From Streptomyces tsukubensis (lineage in GTDB: Bacteria; Actinomycetota; Actinomycetes; Streptomycetales; Streptomycetaceae), in assembly GCF_009296025.1 (NCBI RefSeq), contig NZ_CP045178.1, positions 6,882,001 through 6,946,000 of the forward strand: a stretch of DNA of 64,000 bases. The letters run 5' to 3'. Made by a program: the position numbers and the translations under genes. This document shows positions 27,901 to 34,816 of the stretch, piece after piece. The notes under the pieces were generated by a model that saw nothing but the letters and a program-made list of their open reading frames with translations, did not search any database and had not been told where the DNA came from. Numbering within the stretch: the stretch's first letter is position 1; each line of letters starts with the position of its first letter.

Positions 27901-30332
27901 GGGTCCGCGCCCGAGGCGTTCCCGGGGGGCGAGACGCTGCTGAGCAGCCGGCCCGCCTTGTCATAGGTGTAGGTGGTCCGGCCTCCGGCCGCGTCGGTCT
28001 CGGAGACCTGCCGGCCGCTCGCGTCATAGGCGCGGGTGAGGGACTTGCCCGCCTGGTCGGTGGTGCGGGTCAGGTTCCCGGCGTCGTCGTAACCGAGTGT
28101 GGCGGTGCCGCCCGCCGGGTCGCGCACCGACGACAACTGCTCCGCGCCGTTGTACTGATAGGTCGTCGTACGGCCCAGGGCGTCCGTGGCCGAGCTGAGC
28201 AGGCCGCGCCCGTCATAGGTGTACTTCGAGGTGTAAGCGGCCGGTTCGGCGCCCGAGACGTTCCCCCGCGGGTCCGTCCTGGTCAGGATCCGGCCCGCCT
28301 TGTCGTACGTGAAGGTCGTCTTCTCGCCCATCGGTGTGGTGACCGACGTCCGGTTGCCCGCGGTGTCGTACCCGTACGTGGTGACCTTGCCGCGTGGGCT
28401 CGTCAAGGTCTCCAGCGAGCCGAGCCCGGTGTACGTGTAGAGGGTCCTGCCGCCCGCCGGATCCGTCGCGGACGTCAGCCGGTTCGCGGTGTATCCGTAC
28501 GTCGTCCTGTTGCCGCGCCCGTCGGTGTGGCTGGTGAGGTTGCCGGCGGTGTCGTAGCCCCAGCCCTCCTTGTAGCCGAGCGCGGCCGGCGCGGTGCGGG
28601 TGAGCATCCGGCCCGCCGTGTCGTACGTCATCGCCGTGGTGTTGCCGCGCTGGTCGGTGATGGCGGTGGGGCGCAGCTGACGGTCGTAGTCGTAGGTGAT
28701 GCTCTTGCCGTAGGGGTCGACCGTCTCCATCAGGACGTTCCCTGCGTAGACGTCGGTCCATACGCCGCCGTCGGGCGCGGTGGTGTGCGACTCGCCCTTG
28801 CCGTCCCAGGTGAACGTGGTGGTCTTGCCGTTCTGGTCGGTCTGGGACTTGATGCGGCCCGCGGTGTCGTAGGTGTTGCCGACCTTGCCGCCCGCCGGGT
28901 CGGTGTAGGACGACAGCCGTTTGTTCGTGTCGTACGCGTACGAGGATGTCCTGCCGGCCGGGTCGGTGACCGAGGTCAGGAGGGAGCCGGTGTAGCCGTA
29001 CAGGACCGAAGTGCCGTCCGGCAGACCGACCTTGGACAGCAGCCCGTCGGTGCCCACGGCGAACGACGTGGTACGGCCGGCGGCGTCCTTGACGGAGGCG
29101 AGCTTGCCCGACGTGTACGTCAGGCTCAGCCCCTTGCCCGCCGCACCGACCACGGAGGTCAGCAGACCGGCGCTGTCGAAGGTCCGCACCGTGTGGTCGG
29201 GGGTGGTGACCGTGTACGTACCCGTCCCCTTGACCAGCTTGGCCGTCGTGCCCGCCGGAGTGGTGTACGTGCCGTTGCTCGCCTGCGTGAACACCCACGA
29301 CGCCCCGTCGTCCGTGCGGTACGTCACCTTGCCCGACGCGGGGGTCAGCCGCGCGTCGAACGGCGTCGCCCAGCCACGCCCCAACAGACCGGCGGCGGCC
29401 GCGTCCGAACGATAGGTGCGATCCAGGGTCAGCGGCAGACCGGGGCCCATCAGAGAGGCGTCGGTGAGGTGTTCGTAGAACATGCCTGTCGCCGTGTTGA
29501 CCGGGTCGGCGCGGTGGGCCTGGGCGTAACAGGCGCAGACGCCCGCCGCCGCGCCGGGAATGCCGGGTGTGTAGAAGGCCTCCACCAGCGGAGAGGTGGT
29601 GCCACCCGGGCTCGACGAACCGTCGGCGCTGTTCAGGAAGACCCAGGCGTAGTACTTCTTGCCGTCCGCCAGGATTCCGCCCAGCTCACCGCCGGCCCAC
29701 CAGAAGCACTGGTCGGTGGGGTAGGAGTTGCTCGACCACCAGTCGTAGCACCAGGCGCCGGTGTCCGGGGTGTCCCCGCTGGGATCGTCGGTGGATTTCT
29801 TGATCTCCTGCTGGACGACGGGCTTGCCCGCCTCGTCCATGACGTAGAGCCACATACCGGTGTACGTCGATCCCCGCTTCGGCAGCTTCACCTGACCGCC
29901 GATCGACAGCATGCCGGGGTACGCGGTCGCCCGTGCCGACACCGAAACCGGGTTCCCGGGCGCGGCGGCGAGGCGCCGAGTGGCCACGCCGGTCTCGGCG
30001 GCGGGGCCACGTTTGATGTGCTCCGGGTCCGGTCGGCCGTGGGGCGTGCCCTTGGCCGTGCCCTTGACTTTCCGCTTCGGCTCGGTCATGTAGTCCCGCA
30101 TGGGCGACAGTTGGTGCCGGTCCTTCGCGACCTGCTTGCGGCGCTCTGCCAGCGTCATCGCCCTGGGCGGATCGGGCAGGTCCTCGGCCGTGCGGGCCTT
30201 GGCCTGGGCGACGCCCGTCGCCGCACCGCCCGGCCGGTCCCGGGGAGCCGCCCAGGAGGGGGCGGCAGCCGTTATCGCGAGCAGAACGAAAGCCAGGAAG
30301 GCCGTGACAAGTCTTCGCGCTTGTGTGCGCAT
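24972..30332 (-). CDS. Secreted RHS/YD-repeat polymorphic toxin
   Basis: 1786 residues from the ATG at 30332. Sec signal peptide (about residues 1-28, ending SWA), an N-terminal beta domain, a DUF6531-like start of the repeat shell (PVNTATGMFYEHLTDASL, about residue 280), then about 30 YD repeats (recurring xxYxYDxxGxL/xxTxPxG) building the RHS cage. The RHS core signature (LDLHARQYDTATGRFNRSDPA) lies near residue 1490. The last about 260 residues form a variable tip; the final 130 (around AADINQIYNHLFIESHQLD and LLAHELYESNWMRQHG) are the probable toxin domain, which I do not recognise. Wall-associated contact-dependent toxicity is known for this architecture. Confidence 0.92.
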   Translation of the reverse strand: MRTQARRLVTAFLAFVLLAITAAAPSWAAPRDRPGGAATGVAQAKARTAEDLPDPPRAMTLAERRKQVAKDRHQLSPMRDYMTEPKRKVKGTAKGTPHGRPDPEHIKRGPAAETGVATRRLAAAPGNPVSVSARATAYPGMLSIGGQVKLPKRGSTYTGMWLYVMDEAGKPVVQQEIKKSTDDPSGDTPDTGAWCYDWWSSNSYPTDQCFWWAGGELGGILADGKKYYAWVFLNSADGSSSPGGTTSPLVEAFYTPGIPGAAAGVCACYAQAHRADPVNTATGMFYEHLTDASLMGPGLPLTLDRTYRSDAAAAGLLGRGWATPFDARLTPASGKVTYRTDDGASWVFTQASNGTYTTPAGTTAKLVKGTGTYTVTTPDHTVRTFDSAGLLTSVVGAAGKGLSLTYTSGKLASVKDAAGRTTSFAVGTDGLLSKVGLPDGTSVLYGYTGSLLTSVTDPAGRTSSYAYDTNKRLSSYTDPAGGKVGNTYDTAGRIKSQTDQNGKTTTFTWDGKGESHTTAPDGGVWTDVYAGNVLMETVDPYGKSITYDYDRQLRPTAITDQRGNTTAMTYDTAGRMLTRTAPAALGYKEGWGYDTAGNLTSHTDGRGNRTTYGYTANRLTSATDPAGGRTLYTYTGLGSLETLTSPRGKVTTYGYDTAGNRTSVTTPMGEKTTFTYDKAGRILTRTDPRGNVSGAEPAAYTSKYTYDGRGLLSSATDALGRTTTYQYNGAEQLSSVRDPAGGTATLGYDDAGNLTRTTDQAGKSLTRAYDASGRQVSETDAAGGRTTYTYDKAGRLLSSVSPPGNASGADPAAHTTSYAYDAAGNPTGTTGPTGATTKTTYDAINRPLVVTDPLGHTTGSTYDANSNVTSTTDAAGRTTAAVYDKNNRLSSSTDQLGRATAYAYDADGNLLSRTSPLGHRSSWTYDGDGRQATVVDPRGHATGADPAQYTTTYGYDPAGNPTKVTDPLGGVTTTAYDALGKAVEREDADGRTTSYGYDDLDQLTEVTAPDGGVTAYGYDKLGNLTERTDANKHVTAYGYDAVHRLVSTTDPLRRKTAYAYDAEGNVTEKTTPRGSTGYTYDPRGLLTKTDYSDATPDATFGYDDAGQLTARANSKISEDFVYDTVGNLTRTRGFSYTYDAAGQIRTREYADGNTIAYTYDADGRTETMAADGKSTKYTWDPAGNLTSSALPNTETEARTYDRAGRITAVTASKADATVTRTALTLSKAGLPSHVDITRADVGTGGYDLTYDAAGRLTSGCAPQPEVTGCAASRTTSYTYDKVGNRLTSTLGGADTGYAYDAADQLTSTTTGSRTTAYDHDAEGNRTKAGSDTYSYDLAGQISAATVGDTSYTYDHDASGNQVATVEDGAVTNRTQWDPNAPLPILATEYDSDWTVKQSYRYDPLGRPTATRTGAGALFYYHHDTQGSPVDVVGSTGTLYERWAYDPFGTRVLNTIASGAPASTPSYTGARYESSTGDLDLHARQYDTATGRFNRSDPAARDLSTPYVSAYAYADNVPSVLTDPSGLAPADPNNDRVGGLGDVLGIFGDAFVDVAKSPFVFLGDLEDAFTGENGGAGAFVDKYLPVRPAYRLYRAESMLRQQGCDALADLYAETADELTQQLVLTGVGGLTGWRRTAVATERELQSGGSSFRRPRSEMDFELEWADHAYDAIRADAQLDRLAQTAASHGYSAADINQIYNHLFIESHQLDAGMMRFDANPRIARAWERLQNGNPHPSDFDLLAHELYESNWMRQHGDQNYRRAHQATLDAGHTWDEHAPAADGIGFR

Positions 30333-30570
30333 GGTGAATCACCTGTGAGGCAGCAGTGAGTAGAGACATCGGTGATGTTGGTCCACAGAGCCTCCTCGGG
30401 AGCGCGTGGTGCGAAATGAGGCTGGATCACAGTGTTGAGGCTGAAGTGAAAGGAGGGGAAACACCCTGGTCACGAAGACGGCGAAGACGGACGGGCGCGC
30501 AAGTTGGCGTGGAAACGACTATGCGGGCGGACGGCGCGGGTGAACGCGCCACCGCCGTCCACTGGTTGCC
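30333..30570. other. Leader/promoter region of the RHS gene
   Basis: About 240 bases upstream of the RHS start with an AGGTGA ribosome-binding site just before the ATG. No gene seen; the frames here are low complexity. Confidence 0.5.
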
Positions 30571-30674
30571 GGTGCGGCGGTGCGGCGGTGCGGCGGTGCG
30601 GCGGTGCGGCGGTGCGGCGGTGCGGCGGTGTGGCGGTGTGGCGGTGTGGCGGTGTGGCGGTGCGGCGGTGCGGT
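30571..30674. repeat. 13-copy 8-bp tandem repeat
   Basis: Thirteen consecutive 8-base units: seven GGTGCGGC, four GGTGTGGC, one GGTGCGGC and a final GGTGCGGT. It lies between the LacI gene and the RHS gene. As the unit is not a multiple of three, it cannot be a simple coding repeat; no gene crosses it. Confidence 0.95.
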
Positions 30675-30756
30675 GGGAGGGGGGCTGGCGCGTGCGGTCT
30701 GTTTCAGACGGCGGCCACAGCGCAGAGCGGGCGCGGCAGCACGCTCACGCTCACGC

Positions 30757-31803
30757 TCACGCGCTTCGCGGCAGACCGGTGCTCGCACGCGGGACGAGCC
30801 TGGCGGGTGCGATCTGAATGCTTTCGACCCGCTCGTCGTCGACGGAGGCCAGCAGAGTGCGCGCCGCGCAGGCACCGTACGCGGCGATGTCCCGCGTCAG
30901 GGCGGAGAGTTGGGGTCGTACGGCCCGGGTGAAGGGTGAGTCGTCCCAGGCGACCAGGGAGAGGTCGCGCGGGACGTCCAGGTGCAACTCCTGGGCCACG
31001 GAGAGGCCGGCGACCGCCATGATGTCGTTGTCGTACACGATCGCCGAAGGGCGCCGGTCGGAGATCCCGGGAACCGTGGAGATCTCCGGGGCGAGGAGCC
31101 GGCGGGTGGCCCGTGCGCCTTCGTCGCCCGAGTAGTCGGTGTGCACGACGACAGGCTCGGGCAGCCCCGCCGTACGGCAGCCCGCGGCGAACGCGGTGTC
31201 GCGCACGGTGGTGTGCGCGAGACCCGGCAGCCCCGCCACGCGTGCGATGTGCCGGTGACCGAGCGCGGCCAGGTAGGCGACGGTCTCAAGGACGCTGGCC
31301 CCGTCGTCGGACCACACGGCGGTCAGCCCCCCGGCCGCCTGCGGCGGGCCGAGCGCCACGACCGGCAGCTCAAGGGCGGCGAGGGCGGGCACCCGGGTGT
31401 CGTCGTCGCGCAGGTCCACGAGCAGGGCCCCGTCCACCCTGCCCTCGCCCCACCAGCGGCGGTACAGCTCGATCTCCTCGTTCTGACCCGCCACGGTCTG
31501 CAACATGAGGGCGATGGACCGAGGGGCGAGAACGGACTCGATGCCGCTGATCAGTTCCATGAAGAACGGCTCGACACTGAGCGTGCGAGCGGGCCTGCAC
31601 ACGGCCAGGCCCACCGCGCGGGCCCGTGCGCCGTTGAGCGCGCGGGCCGCGCTGCTCGGCCGCCAACCGACCTCCTCCGCGATGGCCTTGATCCTGACCC
31701 GGGTCTGCACGGAGACCCCGGGCTGATCGTTGAGGGCATAGGAGACCGCGACCTTGGAGACGCCCGCCCTGCGCGCGATGTCCGCGATCGTCGGCCGCTT
31801 CAT
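30757..31803 (-). CDS. LacI family transcriptional regulator
   Basis: 348 residues from the ATG at 31803 with GGGAGGG upstream. LacI helix-turn-helix at residues about 4-30 (TIADIARRAGVSKVAVSYALN) then the hinge RARAVGLAVCRP and a periplasmic-binding-protein ligand domain. Such regulators normally control sugar genes; none is adjacent, so the target is unknown. Confidence 0.9.
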   Translation of the reverse strand: MKRPTIADIARRAGVSKVAVSYALNDQPGVSVQTRVRIKAIAEEVGWRPSSAARALNGARARAVGLAVCRPARTLSVEPFFMELISGIESVLAPRSIALMLQTVAGQNEEIELYRRWWGEGRVDGALLVDLRDDDTRVPALAALELPVVALGPPQAAGGLTAVWSDDGASVLETVAYLAALGHRHIARVAGLPGLAHTTVRDTAFAAGCRTAGLPEPVVVHTDYSGDEGARATRRLLAPEISTVPGISDRRPSAIVYDNDIMAVAGLSVAQELHLDVPRDLSLVAWDDSPFTRAVRPQLSALTRDIAAYGACAARTLLASVDDERVESIQIAPARLVPRASTGLPRSA

Positions 31804-31865
31804 ATGCCCTCCCGCTGTACGGTTCTGTGGCTGGATCGCCGACCCTACCGGGCGGCTCGATTCCG

Positions 31866-32558
31866 TCAGCCTCCGTTCTCCTCGGGCAGCAGGGCCGCCG
31901 TGACCTGGCCTGCGAGCCATGTCTCGGTGGTGTCCCAGCTCCAGCCGCGTTCTACGACCAACTCGTGCCAGGAGTGGTGGCCGAGGTAGAACCAGAGGAT
32001 GTCCGTGGCCACCTCGGACGTGAGGCCGGACCGCAGCGCGTCCAGTTCGCACAGGCGGCGGGTCACGGCGGCGAGACCTTCGCGGTACTCGTGGTTCGCG
32101 CGGGCCAGTGCCTCGGCGGCGTGCCCGTCGGTGTGCGCCGCGCTCACCATCACGCGGACGAGACGGTGGTGCGACTCGTTGTCCAGGCGGGTGCCGTGGG
32201 TCGCCGCGGTGAGCGCCTCGCGCGCCACCCCGGTCTCGCGCACCAGGGCGAGCGTCTCCGTGGCCGCCGTGGTCCGCAGGCCTTCCTCGGTGAGGAGTGT
32301 GAGGATGGCGCCCTTGCCGCCGGTGCTCGCGTACACCGTGGGCACGGCCGTTCCCGCCTCGCGCGCCACCTCGGCGACGGTGACCTTGGCGTACCCGCGG
32401 TCGACGAAGAGCCGTGTCGCCGCACCGAGGATCGCCTCCCTGGTCTCCGCGGCCGCCTTCGTGCGGCGAGGCGCGTGGTAAGGCCGTCGGCCCGGCGGCT
32501 CCACGGGGTCGTTCTCCTGGTGCGCGGCACCGTTCGCCCGCACGGGATCCACTTTCAA
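31866..32558 (-). CDS. TetR family transcriptional regulator
   Basis: 230 residues from a TTG at 32558, seven bases after GAGAGA; a GTG at 32552 is an alternative start. HTH at about residues 40-85 (AATRLFVDRGYAKVTVAEVAREAGTAVPTVYASTGGK, in part). Divergent from the cupin gene across a 102-base AT-rich region (32559-32660), so the cupin is its likely target. Confidence 0.85.
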   Translation of the reverse strand: MKVDPVRANGAAHQENDPVEPPGRRPYHAPRRTKAAAETREAILGAATRLFVDRGYAKVTVAEVAREAGTAVPTVYASTGGKGAILTLLTEEGLRTTAATETLALVRETGVAREALTAATHGTRLDNESHHRLVRVMVSAAHTDGHAAEALARANHEYREGLAAVTRRLCELDALRSGLTSEVATDILWFYLGHHSWHELVVERGWSWDTTETWLAGQVTAALLPEENGG

Positions 32559-32660
32559 TGTAGGTTCTCTCTAATCATTTTAGTGAGTGTGCACCCAATT
32601 GTTCGCGCTGTCCCCGCACCGCCCGCGGCAGCGGTGGGCAGCCCTACCGAAGGACGACCA

Positions 32661-33176
32661 GTGAGTCACATCCCTTCCCTGTCCATCAACCCGGACCACC
32701 CTGACCGCCAGTACGTACTCGGTCAGGACCTGTGGATCTCGATCCTCACCTCTGCCGAGGAGACCGGGGGCCGCCACGACGTGACGGATTCCTTCATGCC
32801 TGCGGGCGGGACCACGCCGCTGCACGCCCACACCAGGTACGAGGAGAGGCTCTGGGTCTCCTCCGGCTCGCTGACGGTCTGGGCGGGGGCCGAGAAGGTG
32901 ACTCTGCGCTCGGGGGACTTCTACACCATTCCCCTGAACGTTCCGCACGCGATAGCGGCCGGCGCCGACGGCGCCCGAGCACTCAACATCTCCACGCCCG
33001 CCGGTTTCGCCGAGGTCATCGCCCGCGCGGGAACGCCGCTCCAACTGGCGACCGAGGCGACCACGCTCGACGCGGAACTGTTCCAGGCGATCGGTACGGA
33101 GCTGGGCGACATCATCCTCGGCCCGCCAGGAGCCACCCCCGCCGACCTTCCGCGGGAGCCCCGGGTGCGCGGCTGA
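32661..33176 (+). CDS. Cupin domain protein
   Basis: 171 residues from a GTG at 32661, after GAAGGA. A single cupin: metal motif 1 reads TTPLHAHTRYEERLWVSSG and motif 2 reads GDFYTIPLNVPHAI, with the His/Glu ligands in place. Resembles quercetin-dioxygenase-type cupins of unknown substrate. Paired with the divergent TetR gene. Confidence 0.85.
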   Translation: MSHIPSLSINPDHPDRQYVLGQDLWISILTSAEETGGRHDVTDSFMPAGGTTPLHAHTRYEERLWVSSGSLTVWAGAEKVTLRSGDFYTIPLNVPHAIAAGADGARALNISTPAGFAEVIARAGTPLQLATEATTLDAELFQAIGTELGDIILGPPGATPADLPREPRVRG

Positions 33177-33269
33177 GACATCCCCCGCGGCGACCCGCGC
33201 CGACACCCCACGCGACTCGTGCATGGCGAGGAGGGCTGTGGGCGGCGGACCGGGGCAGCTGATAACCGA

Positions 33270-33355
33270 ACCGCATGCGGGATCACACGAGAGAGGGCAC
33301 ACGACAGCGCATGCGGGATCGCACGTCAGAACGCATGCGCTGTCGCACGCGGGAG
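33270..33355. repeat. Short direct repeats before the acyltransferase gene
   Basis: GCATGCGGGATC occurs twice with a related GCATGCGCTGTC copy, interleaved with GCACGTC/GCACGCG elements, in the leader upstream of 33378. May be a regulator site; the function is unknown. Confidence 0.5.
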
Positions 33356-33377
33356 CGCCGTCAGAGGAGTTCGTCAC

Positions 33378-34757
33378 ATGACCGAGAGCCAGGGACGCAT
33401 CATCCGGCCGCTGGGCGCCTTCGAGCGGACCATCGACTTCTACATGCGACGCAACCCGGTGCAGTTCTCCCTGGTCGCCGAGGTCGATCGGCACGTATCG
33501 GCGGACGCTGTGACGGCGGCGCTGCGGGCGGTGCGGGGCCGACACCCGTTGCTCGGCGCGGAGGTCGACCAGACGGCCCCCGAGGCGGTGTTCCGGGTGT
33601 CCGAGGGCGCGATCCCTCTGGAGACGGCCGTCGACGGCACCCCTTGGCGATCGGTCGTCGCCGCCGAGCAGACACGGCCCGTCCCCGCGGCGCCGGGCCC
33701 CCTGGCTCGTGCCGTGCTCGTACCCGGAGACTCCGGCTGCGCTGTGGTGCTCACCTTCGCGCACCAGATCGCCGACGGCGTCGGTGGTCTACGGGCCCTG
33801 CTGGACCTGGTGGCGGCCCTGGACGGCGAGAAACTGGCGCCGTGCGAGGTGCCTGAAGCGCTGGAGGACCTCCTCGCCACGGTGGACGCCGGTGGCGCCG
33901 CGAGTGCGGGCGGTACCGCGGACGCGGGCGGCGGCGCGAGTGTCGGCGGCGGCGTGGGTGGCGCGCCGCCGGTGGGTGACGCGCCGTCTCCGGTTGACAC
34001 TGCGCCTTCGGCTGACACATCGCCTTCGGCTGACACATCGCCTTCGGTTGATACTGCGCCTTCGGCTGACACACCGCCTTCGGCTGACGCGCGGATGAAC
34101 GCCGCGGGGGAGCTGGCACCTTTCTCGGGACGCAGGCCGTACGTCGACTCCCTCGCCCTGGACAAGGGGCTGACCGCACGGCTCGCCCACCGCTGTCACC
34201 TGGAGGGCACATCCGTGCACGCGGCCCTGTGCGCCGCCGCCGCGGTGGTGTTCCACGGGCGGGGCCGCGACTTCGTACGGGTCCTGAGCCCGGTGGACCT
34301 GCGCAGGGCCGCCGACCTGCCGGACGACGTGGTGGTCCGGTTCGCGGGCGCCAGGACGGGGAGCGTCGCACGGGACGCGCGCGACTTCTGGGCGCTCGCC
34401 AGGCACACCCGTGAACAACTCGCGGGACAGCGCACACTCCCCGCGCTGCGGGCCGGTGCCGGGGCTCTGGCCGCACACGCCCCTTCGAGCTGCGACGAGG
34501 CGGAGGCGATGATGGCGGCGGCCACCGCGGCCGACATCCAGATCACCAACCTCGGCGTGGCACAGCCGGGTTCACAGACCCCGAGTTCGCTCACCGCCCT
34601 GTGGGGACCGGCCCAGATCACGCAGATGCGAGGAGAGCACGTCCTCGGCGTCGTGACGGTCGGCGGGCAACTGCGGATGACGGAACTGACCCACGACCCT
34701 GTCGCGGGGCTCGTCCCCGAGATGGGCGCCGTACTGGCCGAGGCGTGCGCCGAGTAG
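33378..34757 (+). CDS. Condensation-domain-like acyltransferase (PapA type)
   Basis: 459 residues from the ATG at 33378 behind GAGGAG. N-terminal half has the conserved HxxxDG acyltransfer motif as FAHQIADGVGG (about residue 125), and the C-terminal half has the DLRRAADLP and AADIQITNLGVAQPG segments typical of the condensation/PapA superfamily, which esterifies or amidates lipid or polyketide chains. The two halves are joined by a low-complexity linker of Gly/Ala then five 6-residue repeats (bases 34002-34091). No thioester-synthesis genes adjacent. Confidence 0.82.
   Translation: MTESQGRIIRPLGAFERTIDFYMRRNPVQFSLVAEVDRHVSADAVTAALRAVRGRHPLLGAEVDQTAPEAVFRVSEGAIPLETAVDGTPWRSVVAAEQTRPVPAAPGPLARAVLVPGDSGCAVVLTFAHQIADGVGGLRALLDLVAALDGEKLAPCEVPEALEDLLATVDAGGAASAGGTADAGGGASVGGGVGGAPPVGDAPSPVDTAPSADTSPSADTSPSVDTAPSADTPPSADARMNAAGELAPFSGRRPYVDSLALDKGLTARLAHRCHLEGTSVHAALCAAAAVVFHGRGRDFVRVLSPVDLRRAADLPDDVVVRFAGARTGSVARDARDFWALARHTREQLAGQRTLPALRAGAGALAAHAPSSCDEAEAMMAAATAADIQITNLGVAQPGSQTPSSLTALWGPAQITQMRGEHVLGVVTVGGQLRMTELTHDPVAGLVPEMGAVLAEACAE
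34002..34091. repeat. Five 18-bp in-frame repeats in acyltransferase linker
   Basis: Five 18-base units built on CGCCTTCGGCTGACACAT encode repeated (A/S/P)PS(A/V)D(T/A) hexapeptides. In frame, so repeat-number change would alter only linker length. Confidence 0.9.
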
Positions 34758-34816
34758 CCCGCTGTCCGGCCCGGCGGGGCGGCGGGAAGGCGCGAGGCAG
34801 GTGCCCAGCGACCGCT

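Noticed and set aside
27012..30359. Plus-strand 1115-codon open frame opposite the RHS gene
   Set aside because: A shadow of the repetitive RHS gene; its Val/Arg/Gly-rich repeats follow the repeat period of the real gene.
30356..30939. Open frames across the 8-bp minisatellite
   Set aside because: They are frame-shifting products of the repeat (MRRCGGAAV...), with no RBS or domain.
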